From Sporobacter sp963675425 (GTDB lineage: Bacteria; Bacillota; Clostridia; Oscillospirales; Oscillospiraceae), in assembly GCA_963675425.1 (NCBI GenBank), contig OY776214.1, positions 1,240,001 to 1,304,000 on the forward strand: a DNA stretch of 64,000 bases, read 5' to 3'. A model generated the notes under the pieces. It was not told the DNA's origin and did not search any database. It saw only the letters and a list, made by a program, of their open reading frames with translations. This document shows, piece by piece, positions 1 through 8,587 of the stretch. Each line of letters opens with the position of its first letter. The stretch's first letter is position 1. The translations under genes were made by a program, and so were the position numbers.

Positions 1-2
1 CG

Positions 3-1037
3 GCGGCGACAGGCCTCACGTCCTCCGGGAAGGAGATGTCTGCCGAGGATATTTACGGCATGGCCGTCAATCAGGTCGTCGGCGTTAACTCGGAATCCAA
101 GACCAATGTGTTCGGCCAGCTGACGACGTCGGCTGTATCCGGCTCAGGTTTTATCATTTCCGAGGAAGGCTACATTGTCACCAACTATCACGTTATTGAT
201 TACGCCGTTAATGACGGCTATACGCTGACGGTTATGATGCACGACGGGACCTCTTATCCCGCGCAGGTTGTCGGCTATGACCAGGACAACGACGTGGCTG
301 TCATAAAGATTGACGCCCCCAATTTGAGCGTCGTCTCCATCGGCGACAACAACGATATGAAGGTTGGCGACCGGATTTATACCATCGGCAATCCGCTGGG
401 CGAACTTGACTACACCATGACAAGCGGCATCGTCAGTGCCTTGGACCGCGTGATACAGGTCGACGCCAGCACGAGCATCAACATGTTCCAGATTGACGCG
501 GCCGTCAACTCCGGTAACTCAGGCGGCCCGGTTTATAACGCCGAGGGTAAGGTCATTGGGATCGTATCGGCTAAATATGCCAGCACCGGTGTGGAAGGCC
601 TTGGGTTTGCGATTCCCATTAATGACGCGGTGGATATCGTTTCCCAGCTGATTACGAACGGCTATGTCTCCGGAAAGCCCAGCATGGGCATCTCGGTTAG
701 AGATTGGTCAAGCGCTTACGCGCAGTACTACGGTACGCCGGAGGGCGCGCTGGTTGAAGCTGTGGCTCCCGGAAGCGCGGCCGACAAGGCCGGCATCAAG
801 GTCGGCGATATTATCACAAAGCTTGGTGACACGGACGTCACGTCCTCCAATACGCTGCTGATCGCCAAGAAGACGTTCAGTGCCGGGGATACGACAACAA
901 TTATTGTCAACCGTGACGGGGAGGAGTTCAGCCTTTCGATCACCTTTGACGAGGAGGGCGTCACCGCCACCTCCAGCCATACAACGACGACGCAGGAGCA
1001 GCCTGTTCTGCCGAACCGGGCAGGAATTGCCGGCTGA
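3..1037 (+). CDS. HtrA/DegP-like S1C serine protease, 5' end outside window
   Basis: Trypsin-like serine protease with a C-terminal PDZ domain, a family that handles misfolded proteins at the cell envelope. Counting from the ATG at 36, the triad is His52 (TNYHV), Asp86 (DNDVAVI) and Ser162 (GNSGGPV). The PDZ domain covers about residues 215-310, followed by a low-complexity Thr-rich tail. The frame stays open upstream to base 3 with no stop, so the gene starts outside the window. The missing part should hold the membrane anchor usual for Gram-positive HtrA. The ATG at 36 is therefore internal. The fold call is firm; the substrates are unknown. Confidence 0.93.
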   Translation, partial: AATGLTSSGKEMSAEDIYGMAVNQVVGVNSESKTNVFGQLTTSAVSGSGFIISEEGYIVTNYHVIDYAVNDGYTLTVMMHDGTSYPAQVVGYDQDNDVAVIKIDAPNLSVVSIGDNNDMKVGDRIYTIGNPLGELDYTMTSGIVSALDRVIQVDASTSINMFQIDAAVNSGNSGGPVYNAEGKVIGIVSAKYASTGVEGLGFAIPINDAVDIVSQLITNGYVSGKPSMGISVRDWSSAYAQYYGTPEGALVEAVAPGSAADKAGIKVGDIITKLGDTDVTSSNTLLIAKKTFSAGDTTTIIVNRDGEEFSLSITFDEEGVTATSSHTTTTQEQPVLPNRAGIAG

Positions 1038-1078
1038 TCCCGGCACGCACTTGATCAGTGTGCCGGTTTATATAAAAA

Positions 1079-1109
1079 GCTCCCCGCGGCCTTTAAGGCT
1101 GCGGGGAGC
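1079..1109 (-). terminator. Inverted repeat, intrinsic terminator best read on the minus strand
   Basis: Nine-base arms (GCTCCCCGC and GCGGGGAGC) around a 13-nt loop. On the minus strand the stem is followed by TTTTTATA. On the plus strand only AATTT follows. It lies between the protease stop and the convergent thiolase, so it probably ends transcription from both sides, more strongly for the minus strand. Confidence 0.6.
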
Positions 1110-1200
1110 AATTTGCTGGCATTAAAACCGATGATACGGCTTTGATATCCAATTAAGGTTTCTTATAAAGGTTTTGCTTATTGAAATTGTTGCTGCCGAG

Positions 1201-1277
1201 ACCAGACAACTCGCCGTCACCGACGTAAATTCACTCGCACGGCGATTGGTCGTTAAGACGAAGGATAAAAGACTTTT
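1201..1277 (+). repeat. Dispersed intergenic repeat, copy 1
   Basis: About 75 bp that reappear at 63428-63501 in the same orientation. Both copies share ACCAGACAACTCGCC, GACGNAATT, TCGCACGGCGATTGG and AAGAGACTTTT/AAAAGACTTTT with scattered substitutions and a small indel. Within the element TCGCCGT and ACGGCGA form inverted arms. It is noncoding and lies between genes in both places. Confidence 0.7.
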
Positions 1278-1288
1278 CGACAAACTGT

Positions 1289-1318
1289 GCGCCCCGCGGC
1301 TATTTAGCCGCGAGGCGC
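1289..1318 (-). terminator. Long GC-rich hairpin after the thiolase gene
   Basis: Two 14-nt arms (GCGCCCCGCGGCTA and TAGCCGCGAGGCGC) pair almost fully, with one G-T, across a 2-nt centre. The hairpin lies 24 bp past the stop of the minus-strand thiolase gene. No T-run follows it, so it may protect the mRNA 3' end, with the hairpin at 1079-1109 acting as the true terminator. Confidence 0.45.
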
Positions 1319-1341
1319 TGTTTCATGTATGGAAGATGGCG

Positions 1342-2520
1342 TTATACTTTTTCCCAGATCGTCGCAACGCCCATGCCGCCGCCGATGCACAGCGTTGACA
1401 AACCTTTTTTGCAGTCGTCGCGCTTGAGCATTTCGTGCACCAGCGTCACGATGATGCGCGCGCCGGAGGCCCCGACGGGATGCCCCAGCGCCAGCGCGCC
1501 GCCGTTAACGTTGACCTTCGACATATCGAAGCCCAGTTCACGCGCCACGGCGACAGACTGCGCGGCAAACGCTTCGTTGGCCTCGACGAGGTCCATATCC
1601 TCAATTTTCAGGCCGGCTTTTTCCAGTGCCTGTTTTGACGCTGGTACGGGTCCGATGCCCATGATCTTCGGGTCCACGCCGCCCTGACCCCAGGAAATAA
1701 GCTTAAAGAGCGGCTTGAGACCATATTTCTTGACCGCGTCACCGGAAGCCAGCAGGATGGCCGCCGCGCCGTCGTTGATGCCGGAGGCGTTGCCGGCTGT
1801 GACGAGTCCGTCTTTTTTAAAGGCGGGCTTCAGCTTGGCCAGCGCTTCGGCTGTCGTCTTGCGCGGGAACTCGTCCACCTTGAAGTCTACCATTTCCTTC
1901 TTGACGCGAACCGGTACGGGAACGATTTCGTCGTCAAACCGGCCGGAGGCCTGAGCCGCGGCCGTTTTTGTCTGGGAAGAAAGAGCGAACGCGTCAAGTT
2001 CCTCGCGCGTGATGCCCCACTTCTCGCAGATGTTTTCGGCGGTGATGCCCATATGATAGTTGTTATAAGCGTCCCACAGACCGTCGTTAACCATGGTGTC
2101 GACCATGGTGGTGTTGTTCATGCGCGCGCCGAAGCGGGCGGACGGGACGGAATAGGGCGCGGCCGACATGTTTTCGGTGCCGCCGGCGAGGATGATATCG
2201 GCGTCGCCGGCGCTGATGGCCCGGGCAGCCTCGATAACGGCTTTCATACCGGAACCGCAGACCATGCCGACCGTGTACGCAGGCACTTCAACCGGGATTC
2301 CCGCGCCGATGGCGACCTGACGCGCCACGTTCTGTCCGAGGCCGGCCGTTAAAATACAGCCAAACATGACCTCATCAAGGTTCTCCGGAGCCAGACCGGC
2401 ACGTTCCAATGCGGCTTTCGCCACAATCGAGCCCAGCTGAGCTGCCGGCGTATCCTTTAAACTGCCGCCAAAGCTGCCGACAGCCGTTCTGCAGCAGCTG
2501 ACTAAATAAATATCTTTCAT
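1342..2520 (-). CDS. Acetyl-CoA C-acetyltransferase (thiolase)
   Basis: Biosynthetic-type thiolase of 392 aa, full length for the family. It interconverts two acetyl-CoA and acetoacetyl-CoA in the cytoplasm. The nucleophile is Cys88 (MVCGSGM), with His347 in GHPVGASG and the second Cys378 in CIGGGMG. GGAGG precedes the ATG by eight bases. It stands alone and divergent from mobA. A second thiolase at 18043 lies inside the aromatic operon. The two differ around the active cysteine (CGSGM here, CASAM there), so this one is the more typical acetoacetyl-CoA thiolase. It could supply butyrate synthesis or finish acetoacetate breakdown. Confidence 0.92.
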   Translation of the reverse strand: MKDIYLVSCCRTAVGSFGGSLKDTPAAQLGSIVAKAALERAGLAPENLDEVMFGCILTAGLGQNVARQVAIGAGIPVEVPAYTVGMVCGSGMKAVIEAARAISAGDADIILAGGTENMSAAPYSVPSARFGARMNNTTMVDTMVNDGLWDAYNNYHMGITAENICEKWGITREELDAFALSSQTKTAAAQASGRFDDEIVPVPVRVKKEMVDFKVDEFPRKTTAEALAKLKPAFKKDGLVTAGNASGINDGAAAILLASGDAVKKYGLKPLFKLISWGQGGVDPKIMGIGPVPASKQALEKAGLKIEDMDLVEANEAFAAQSVAVARELGFDMSKVNVNGGALALGHPVGASGARIIVTLVHEMLKRDDCKKGLSTLCIGGGMGVATIWEKV

Positions 2521-2741
2521 AAACCTTCCTCCAGTACCGATTTAGCCTTATAACGCAATTAAAATTCTTTATAGCGGCTATAACTATACAACTGCATTAA
2601 AAAAAAGTCAACACGACGGGCCGGTAATTTGTAACAATTTATTGTTGTTAGGCGGTGTAAGTATATTTGTTTTTTCGTATTAAATGCGTTTTCTGACGCA
2701 ATAAACTATGGTACAATTGAGGAAGATAGAAGGAGAATGCT

Positions 2742-3326
2742 ATGAGTACGGCCGTTATTTTAGCCGGCGGTGAAAGCCGGCGTATGCAAAAGGATAAGCT
2801 GTCGCTCCGATTCGGTAAGCAGACGCTGCTGGAATCGGCTGTTGAGCGATACACGCTTTTTTTTGATAAGGTCTATATCAGTGTGGCCGACCCTGAGAAA
2901 TACCCCGAGATTAAGTCGCCGCGGATTGTTGATATAAAAAAAGGCTGCGGGCCGATGGGCGGCCTGCACGCATCACTGATGACGGCGGCGGGCGACGGCG
3001 TTTTCCTTGTCGCGGCCGATATGCCCTTTTCCGACCCCGCGGCGGCCAGGCGGATCATGGAGCTTACGGCGGATTACGATGTCGGCATAACGGTCGACAG
3101 CCGATCCCAATATGAGCCACTGTTTGCCTATTATCGGAAAACAGCCCTCGGGCCGGTCGAAGAGGCGATATCAGCGGGCCGGTATAAGCTGTCTGCGCTG
3201 ATGGACAAGCTGTCAACACGGATCGTTACCGGTGCGGAGCTGGGCGGGCTGTGGAATGACAAGCTCCTTTTAAATATTAATTACCCGCATGACTACGACC
3301 GCCTGCTTAACGAAAACACGCTGTAA
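2742..3326 (+). CDS. mobA: Molybdenum cofactor guanylyltransferase
   Basis: MobA-type nucleotidyltransferase of 194 aa that joins GMP to molybdopterin, giving the guanine-dinucleotide cofactor used by DMSO-reductase-family enzymes. The N-terminal signature LAGGESRRMQKDK (residues 7-19) binds GTP. GPMGG lies at 70-74, and Asp93 in AADMPF is the metal-binding position. AAGGAG sits seven bases before the ATG, and a TACAAT -10 box lies at about 2711. It is next to four molybdoenzyme large subunits, and mobB flanks the other side of the island at 25407, so cofactor maturation genes bracket their clients. Confidence 0.9.
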   Translation: MSTAVILAGGESRRMQKDKLSLRFGKQTLLESAVERYTLFFDKVYISVADPEKYPEIKSPRIVDIKKGCGPMGGLHASLMTAAGDGVFLVAADMPFSDPAAARRIMELTADYDVGITVDSRSQYEPLFAYYRKTALGPVEEAISAGRYKLSALMDKLSTRIVTGAELGGLWNDKLLLNINYPHDYDRLLNENTL

Positions 3327-3480
3327 AACTGGTAATATGACCAAAAAGGGCGGTTGTACTTGAACTTTAGGTCGCGCCGTGTTACAATGCCGCTGGTTAC
3401 ATGTGTTTTATTCGGGTAAGACCGGCTATGCCCGCCTGACCGATCAGATTATAAAAGAACTTACGAAAGGGACTGATTTC

Positions 3481-3846
3481 ATGAGTTACAAGATCACACG
3501 GAAAGATGAAGCCTATACATACGAGGCTCCGGGCCATTTCGACGTACGCACCACGCGCCTTCACGACGCCAAGGATGTTAATTCCGGCGGCATCACCATG
3601 GGGCTGTCACATTTCCTCCCCGGCGGCGGCTGTAACTACGGCTCCAACGCCAAGGAGACGGTTTATTACATCATGGAAGGCCAGATGTATCTGGAAAGCG
3701 AAGTCGGCACGCCTGATGAAGTCAAGACGACCCTTTACGCCGGCGATACATATCATTGCGGCCCCAACACCAAAAAATCGGTTGTCAACAACGGCGCCGA
3801 CTGCTGCAAGATGCTCGTTGTCCTGATCACGCCGCCGCAGGAATAA
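3481..3846 (+). CDS. Small single-domain cupin protein
   Basis: Protein of 121 aa with a cupin barrel: GGGCNYGSNAKETVYYIMEG (first motif, with His replaced by Tyr/Asn positions) and a second motif around YHCGPNTKKSVVNNG. Cupins of this size bind a metal or small ligand and act as isomerases, decarboxylases or sensors. The substrate cannot be told. The start at 3481 is chosen because GAAAGGG lies just upstream. The frame is open to 3379 but no ribosome site is visible there. It faces the molybdoenzyme genes, and a strong bidirectional terminator separates them. Confidence 0.75.
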   Translation: MSYKITRKDEAYTYEAPGHFDVRTTRLHDAKDVNSGGITMGLSHFLPGGGCNYGSNAKETVYYIMEGQMYLESEVGTPDEVKTTLYAGDTYHCGPNTKKSVVNNGADCCKMLVVLITPPQE

Positions 3847-3859
3847 TAAAAAAATGAAT

Positions 3860-3894
3860 AAGGCCGGACTCTTTTCAGAGTCCGGCCTTTTTTA
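3860..3894. terminator. Bidirectional intrinsic terminator
   Basis: Perfect 12-bp stem (AAGGCCGGACTC / GAGTCCGGCCTT) with a TTTTCA loop, followed by a T-run on the plus strand. The minus strand side is also T-rich. It ends the cupin gene and the convergent molybdoenzyme operon. Confidence 0.9.
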
Positions 3895-3909
3895 TTAGTT
3901 GTGAATAGG

Positions 3910-4722
3910 CTATTTTTTAGTCAGGGGAATATCGCCGAGGTTGACGTCTTTTGTGGCATCAACCTTTTCAAAGACCTTGTATTCAAAGCCCGGAGCTTCA
4001 ATGATGACGTCATATTTGCCCGCGGCAAGGTCTTTAAACCAGAAGTCGCCGTATTCGTCGGACAGGACTTCAACCGTCTTGCCGCCGATGGTGGCACGGC
4101 AGCGCGCGCCGATGACAACTTCTTTTTCGACGGGGTCGTACACCGTGCCGGCGATGAATTTGCCGGGGATGTTGCGGTAATACACCTTAGGGTGGTTGCC
4201 CGTTTCGGGCATCCGTACCGTCGCGCCGACAATAAAGTCCTGCAGGTCCTCTTCTTCGCCGAAGGTGATGGCGTCCGTGGGGCAGGCCTCGACACAGCGC
4301 GGCAGGGTGTAGCCGTTATCCAGAAGATGCGCGCAGCCGGTGCATTTTTGCGCGAGGTTCAGGTCTTTGTTAAAGAAGATGGCGTCATATGGGCAGGCGT
4401 CCACACACTTGCCGCAGCCGGTACAGGCCTCGGGGTCTATGATGACCAGGCCGTCGTCCCGCCGGTAAATGGCGTTATCGGGACAGGCGTTCAGGCAGGA
4501 CGCGTTTTCGCAGTGGTTGCACAGCTGTGAGATGTAGTGAATCTTCACCTTTGGGATCGTGCCGCCGACGTTTTCCTGGACCTTGCACCAGAACTGGCCG
4601 ATCTCGGGCTGGGGCCGGGCGTAGGGCGCCCAGTCGTTGCCGACGTGCTCGTCCTTACAGGCCAGCTGACAGTTATAGCAGCCGTTGCACTTGGCGACAT
4701 CTATACAAAATACTTTTGACAT
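3910..4722 (-). CDS. Transhydroxylase-like iron-sulfur small subunit, four clusters (copy 1)
   Basis: Electron-transfer subunit of 270 aa. Four ferredoxin motifs give 16 cysteines: C12/15/18/22, C68/71/76/80, C100/103/106/110 and C127/130/143/147, enough for four [4Fe-4S] clusters. A C-terminal beta-sandwich (about 195-270, transthyretin/CnaB-like) matches the extra domain of pyrogallol transhydroxylase small subunits. The start is the MSKVFC methionine, since GGAGGAG lies 6-12 bases upstream and overlaps the stop of the large-subunit gene 13 bp before. It is nearly identical to the copy at 7723 (about seven substitutions). It has no signal peptide, so it is cytoplasmic. It probably delivers electrons to the large subunit encoded just before it. 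Confidence 0.9.
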   Translation of the reverse strand: MSKVFCIDVAKCNGCYNCQLACKDEHVGNDWAPYARPQPEIGQFWCKVQENVGGTIPKVKIHYISQLCNHCENASCLNACPDNAIYRRDDGLVIIDPEACTGCGKCVDACPYDAIFFNKDLNLAQKCTGCAHLLDNGYTLPRCVEACPTDAITFGEEEDLQDFIVGATVRMPETGNHPKVYYRNIPGKFIAGTVYDPVEKEVVIGARCRATIGGKTVEVLSDEYGDFWFKDLAAGKYDVIIEAPGFEYKVFEKVDATKDVNLGDIPLTKK

Positions 4723-4735
4723 CGTATGCTCCTCC

Positions 4736-7480
4736 TCAGTTTTGCAGCCAGCCGCCGAGGCAGACACCGGTCGCTTCGTCGATTTTGCGGGCGAATGCGT
4801 CGGGGAACTGTTTTTTCCAGCCGTTCATCTCCGCGTCCGTGACCTTCTCCACCTCGACGAGAAAGCCCGACACGACCATGCCCGTCACCGTTTTGGAGGT
4901 GATGGCCGTCGGCGTAATGAGGTTGATCGCGCCGCCGCGGTCCAGCGTTTCGGCGTCGACGGGATCAAACCTTGAGCCGTGGTCAACGTAAACAACGCCC
5001 GGTATGAGCCGCTCGGTGACGTAGGCCGCGCACAAAACGGTTCCGCGCTCGTTAAAGACCTTGACGATGTCGCCGTGCTCAATGCCGCGCTCGGCGGCTG
5101 TCTGGGGATTGAGCCAGGCTGGCTCATACTGATAGCCGTCCTTGCCGCGTATCTTCATCGTCTCGATCTCGCGGTTCCAGGTGATATCGTCGAGGTTGGC
5201 GTGGAAGCGCCAGCGCCCGTGGTTGGACATGCACAGGATGGGATAGGCCTTGGCACGCTCGCCGCCGAGGCGCTCGTCATGCATCGGGCTTTTTTCGACC
5301 CATTTGGGATACGGCGGGCGCTCGGGGTCATCGGGGAAGTTCTTTTCAATATCAGTGGAGGTGAATTCCAGCTTGCCGGTCGGCGTCGTCAGCGGCATTT
5401 TGGCGGGGTCTTTATAAAACTCGTATAGACCCGCCGGCTTTTCCTGTACGTCCGGCATGGCCGGGATAACGAATATGTCTTTTTTATGAAATTCGTCCTC
5501 CGTGTCAAGGTGAGACACACCGGAGCCCTGCCAAAAGAGCTCGATCACGCGCTCAACCGATTTCTCGTCGCCGGTATACGCCATATATACGTCCTGACTG
5601 ATCTTTTTGGCCACGGCGGCCACGCAGTCAAAATCATTGAGCGACTCGCCAACAGGCGGGCAGGCCGCGCGTTCGCGATATACCGAGGTTAAAACGCCGC
5701 CGCCGGTATCGTCGGCGATGTCCTCCATCTCGAATTTCGTGGCGACCGGCAGGATGATGTCGGCCAGATAGCAATCGTTTTCCAGCCACGGGTGCTGGGC
5801 CACAACACATTCGATTTCGGGGGAACGAAGGGCCTTGACGAAGCGAAAGCCGTCGTTCCAGCAGGTGACCATGCAGGGCGAGTCAGTCCAGATCATGTGG
5901 AGCTTTGAGCAGTCCGGCGCGGGAAACTCGTGTTTTGTCCACTGCTCGTCGGCCGGGCCGCAGAAGGAATACAGGCCCCACCATTCAACGTGGCCGTTTA
6001 ATATAGCGTCATGCACGAGGCATTTTGGAATGGATTGCTGCGGCGGGATATCCGTTGTTTTGCACAGCTTTGCCAGTTCGTCGATCTGCTGGGCCAGTTC
6101 GCTCAACTTGTAACGGCCTTTTTGCCGTTCGGTGTTCTTGCGGAGTGTGTCGAGGTTGTCCTGAAGACGCTTTCCGTCCCGGTCAATTTCGGCACGAGGC
6201 GGACGGACAATTTCCGCGCGCATGGGGAGCACCGGCAGGCCGATGCCCTGATACGGCATCGGATAGATATCGGAAAACAGATTCCACTCCAGCCACTTGA
6301 CCTGGTGGACGCCGGGCTTTCCGAGCCCGCGCATGCCCAGCAGGATCGGTTCGAGCCGGCCGGGCTCGGACGAAAAGGGGCCCCGGATACCGGGCCCGCC
6401 GTTGCCGTGGGTCACGCTGGCGGTTTTATTGGCCCAGTCGCGCGCCAGAGCCTTAATCGTCCATTCCGGCACGCCGCATTTTTCGCTGGCCCAGGCCGGC
6501 GTTTTGGGCTCGCCGTCCTCTTTGCCGAGGACATAATCAAAAAACTTCTCGTAGCCGACGGCGTGGGACGCGACGTATTCTTTTTCGTACGTGCCCTCCG
6601 TCAGCCACACATACGCGATGGCCAGATGCAGCGCCGCGTCTGTGTTGGGGAGAATCGGAATCCATTTATCGGCCTGGCAGACGCCGGAATAATTGAGCGC
6701 GGGGTCGATGAAAACAAACTTGAGGCCGAGGCTGTGCAGCCAGTAGCTCAGCCGGCTGGCCATGTAACCATCGAAGCCGGCGGGGGTGACCTCGGGGTCC
6801 GCGCCCCAGAAGAGGAGCATATCAGCGTTTTTGGCGATGTCGGGCCAGAGGTTGCCCGCCGGCTCCATTTCGCCGACCGGCTCGCCGCCCCACACATTTT
6901 TTGCGCCCCAGCCCCAGCCTTCCCAGCTGTCCTGATTGCGCATCTGGACGGTGTAGCCGCCGAGCAGTGATAAAAGCCGGTTGGCGCAGCCGTGGCTGGG
7001 GGCCACATGTTTGCCCTCGCCATGCATGTCGGCCTCCGATAGGACGGCGGACATACCGTATTTTTGCTTGACGCGCAAAAGTTCGTCGGCCACGAGCTGC
7101 GCGGCCTCGTCCCAGCTGATACGGACGTAGCCGCTTTTACCCCGGTTTTGGGGATTGCGCTCGCCATTGGGGTCCCAGTCAACGCGCTTTAAGGGGTAGC
7201 GGACGCGGTTTTCGGAATAAACGCGCTTTTTATACGTTATGTAATACGGCGCCGGGACGGTGTGGCGCGGCGGCTCAAAAACGCTGCCGCGGGCTTCAAT
7301 CTTCCAGGGATTCTTGCTGGCCCAATCGTGGTTCTCGTCGTAGTAGAACGGCCGGATGCGGATAATGTTGCCGTCCTGGTCGGAATCGACGACGGTGGGT
7401 GGGCCGGCTTTGGGGCCCATGAGGCTGGCACCCTTAAATACGCGTTTGTGGGCTTTAACGTCGATGGGGTTTGCCCTCAT
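4736..7480 (-). CDS. Transhydroxylase-like molybdopterin oxidoreductase large subunit 1 (candidate aromatic dehydroxylase)
   Basis: DMSO-reductase-superfamily catalytic subunit of 914 aa binding bis-molybdopterin guanine dinucleotide. The start is the MRANPID codon, because AAGGAGGAG sits seven bases upstream. The frame is open for another 46 codons without a ribosome site. There is no Tat signal and no N-terminal [4Fe-4S] cysteine motif, as in pyrogallol transhydroxylase. The transhydroxylase catalytic positions are kept: His163 (PSHGC), Asp184 and Ser185 (DSWEGW), with Ser the likely Mo ligand. It pairs with the four-cluster subunit downstream. Net reduction or hydroxyl removal from an aromatic is inferred; the substrate is unknown. 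Confidence 0.85.
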   Translation of the reverse strand: MRANPIDVKAHKRVFKGASLMGPKAGPPTVVDSDQDGNIIRIRPFYYDENHDWASKNPWKIEARGSVFEPPRHTVPAPYYITYKKRVYSENRVRYPLKRVDWDPNGERNPQNRGKSGYVRISWDEAAQLVADELLRVKQKYGMSAVLSEADMHGEGKHVAPSHGCANRLLSLLGGYTVQMRNQDSWEGWGWGAKNVWGGEPVGEMEPAGNLWPDIAKNADMLLFWGADPEVTPAGFDGYMASRLSYWLHSLGLKFVFIDPALNYSGVCQADKWIPILPNTDAALHLAIAYVWLTEGTYEKEYVASHAVGYEKFFDYVLGKEDGEPKTPAWASEKCGVPEWTIKALARDWANKTASVTHGNGGPGIRGPFSSEPGRLEPILLGMRGLGKPGVHQVKWLEWNLFSDIYPMPYQGIGLPVLPMRAEIVRPPRAEIDRDGKRLQDNLDTLRKNTERQKGRYKLSELAQQIDELAKLCKTTDIPPQQSIPKCLVHDAILNGHVEWWGLYSFCGPADEQWTKHEFPAPDCSKLHMIWTDSPCMVTCWNDGFRFVKALRSPEIECVVAQHPWLENDCYLADIILPVATKFEMEDIADDTGGGVLTSVYRERAACPPVGESLNDFDCVAAVAKKISQDVYMAYTGDEKSVERVIELFWQGSGVSHLDTEDEFHKKDIFVIPAMPDVQEKPAGLYEFYKDPAKMPLTTPTGKLEFTSTDIEKNFPDDPERPPYPKWVEKSPMHDERLGGERAKAYPILCMSNHGRWRFHANLDDITWNREIETMKIRGKDGYQYEPAWLNPQTAAERGIEHGDIVKVFNERGTVLCAAYVTERLIPGVVYVDHGSRFDPVDAETLDRGGAINLITPTAITSKTVTGMVVSGFLVEVEKVTDAEMNGWKKQFPDAFARKIDEATGVCLGGWLQN

Positions 7481-7507
7481 TTCTTGTCTCCTCCTTGAAT
7501 AGTTAAT

Positions 7508-7551
7508 AACCGGCCGTATACCGCTGGATTGGGGCGCAGTATAGGCCGGTT
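7508..7551 (-). promoter_or_regulatory. Stem-loop in the leader of large subunit 1
   Basis: Arms AACCGGCC and GGCCGGTT, extended by TATAC/GTATA around one bulged G, enclose about 18 nt. The element lies 28 bp upstream of the start codon at 7480, in the 242-bp gap after the copy 2 small-subunit gene. It has no T-run, so it could be an operator, an attenuator stem or an mRNA stabiliser. Nothing else recognisable is in the gap. Confidence 0.4.
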
Positions 7552-7722
7552 GTAGAGGAAACGCTGACAAAACCGGCTGTTGGCGCCTGAGCGGATTATT
7601 TTCCGCCGGTCCGCCCAAAAAGCCTCGTTAATACACCAAGTATTGCCTGCGTTTTTTGAACAAACTGACAAAAAATCCTCTCGTTCAGTCATCCAACGCG
7701 ATTTCATCAGCGCTTCCTTAGA

Positions 7723-8538
7723 TTACTGTTTTTTTTCGAGGGGGATATCGCCGAGGTTGACATCCTTCGTCGCGTCAACTTTTTCAAAGACCTTGTATTC
7801 AAAGCCCGGAGCCTCGATAACAACGTCATATTTACCCACCGCCAGGTCTTTAAACCAGAAATCGCCGTACTCGTCGGACAGGACTTCAACTGTCTTGCCG
7901 CCGATGGTGGCCCGACAGCGCGCGCCGATGACAACTTCTTTTTCGACGGGGTCGTACACCGTACCGGCGATGAATTTGCCGGGAATGTTGCGATAATACA
8001 CCTTGGGGTGGTTGCCTGTTTCGGGCAGGCGCACGGTTGCGCCGACAATAAAGTCCTGCAGGTCCTCTTCTTCACCAAAGGTGATGGCGTCCGTGGGACA
8101 GGCCTCGACACAGCGCGGCAGCTTGTAGCCGTTGTCCAGAAGATGCGCGCAGCCGGTGCATTTCTGGGCGAGGTTTAATTCTTTGTTGAAGAAGATGGCA
8201 TCATACGGGCAGGCGTCCACACACTTGCCGCAGCCGGTGCAGGCTTCGGGGTCTATGATGACCAGGCCGTCGTCCCGCCGGTAGATGGCATTGTCGGGAC
8301 AGGCGTCCAGGCAGGATGCGTTTTCGCAGTGATTGCACAGCTGCGAGATGTAGTGGATTTTCACCTTTGGAATCGTGCCGCCGACGTTTTCCTGGACCTT
8401 GCACCAGAACTGGCCGATCTCGGGCTGGGGCCGGGCGTAGGGCGCCCAGTCGTTGCCGACGTGCTCGTCCTTACAGGCCAGCTGACAGTTATAGCAGCCG
8501 TTGCACTTGGCGACATCTATGCAGAATACTTTTGACAT
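7723..8538 (-). CDS. Transhydroxylase-like iron-sulfur small subunit, four clusters (copy 2)
   Basis: Protein of 271 aa, about 97% identical to the 3910-4722 product, with the same 16 cysteines in four ferredoxin motifs and the same C-terminal beta-sandwich. GGAGGAGCATACG precedes the MSKVFC start exactly as in copy 1. It follows large subunit 2 by 49 bp and is presumably its partner. Small subunits this alike, beside large subunits that have clearly diverged, suggest recent duplication or gene conversion. Either small subunit might also serve large subunit 3, which has none of its own. Confidence 0.9.
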   Translation of the reverse strand: MSKVFCIDVAKCNGCYNCQLACKDEHVGNDWAPYARPQPEIGQFWCKVQENVGGTIPKVKIHYISQLCNHCENASCLDACPDNAIYRRDDGLVIIDPEACTGCGKCVDACPYDAIFFNKELNLAQKCTGCAHLLDNGYKLPRCVEACPTDAITFGEEEDLQDFIVGATVRLPETGNHPKVYYRNIPGKFIAGTVYDPVEKEVVIGARCRATIGGKTVEVLSDEYGDFWFKDLAVGKYDVVIEAPGFEYKVFEKVDATKDVNLGDIPLEKKQ

Positions 8539-8587
8539 CGTATGCTCCTCCTTCGTTTCACAGCCGGCGACGTTGCCGGCTGCCGTG

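Noticed and set aside
3901..7177. Several plus-strand open frames (for example 3901-4530 and 6011-6970)
   Set aside because: They lie opposite the conserved molybdoenzyme genes, have no ribosome sites and give low-complexity products.
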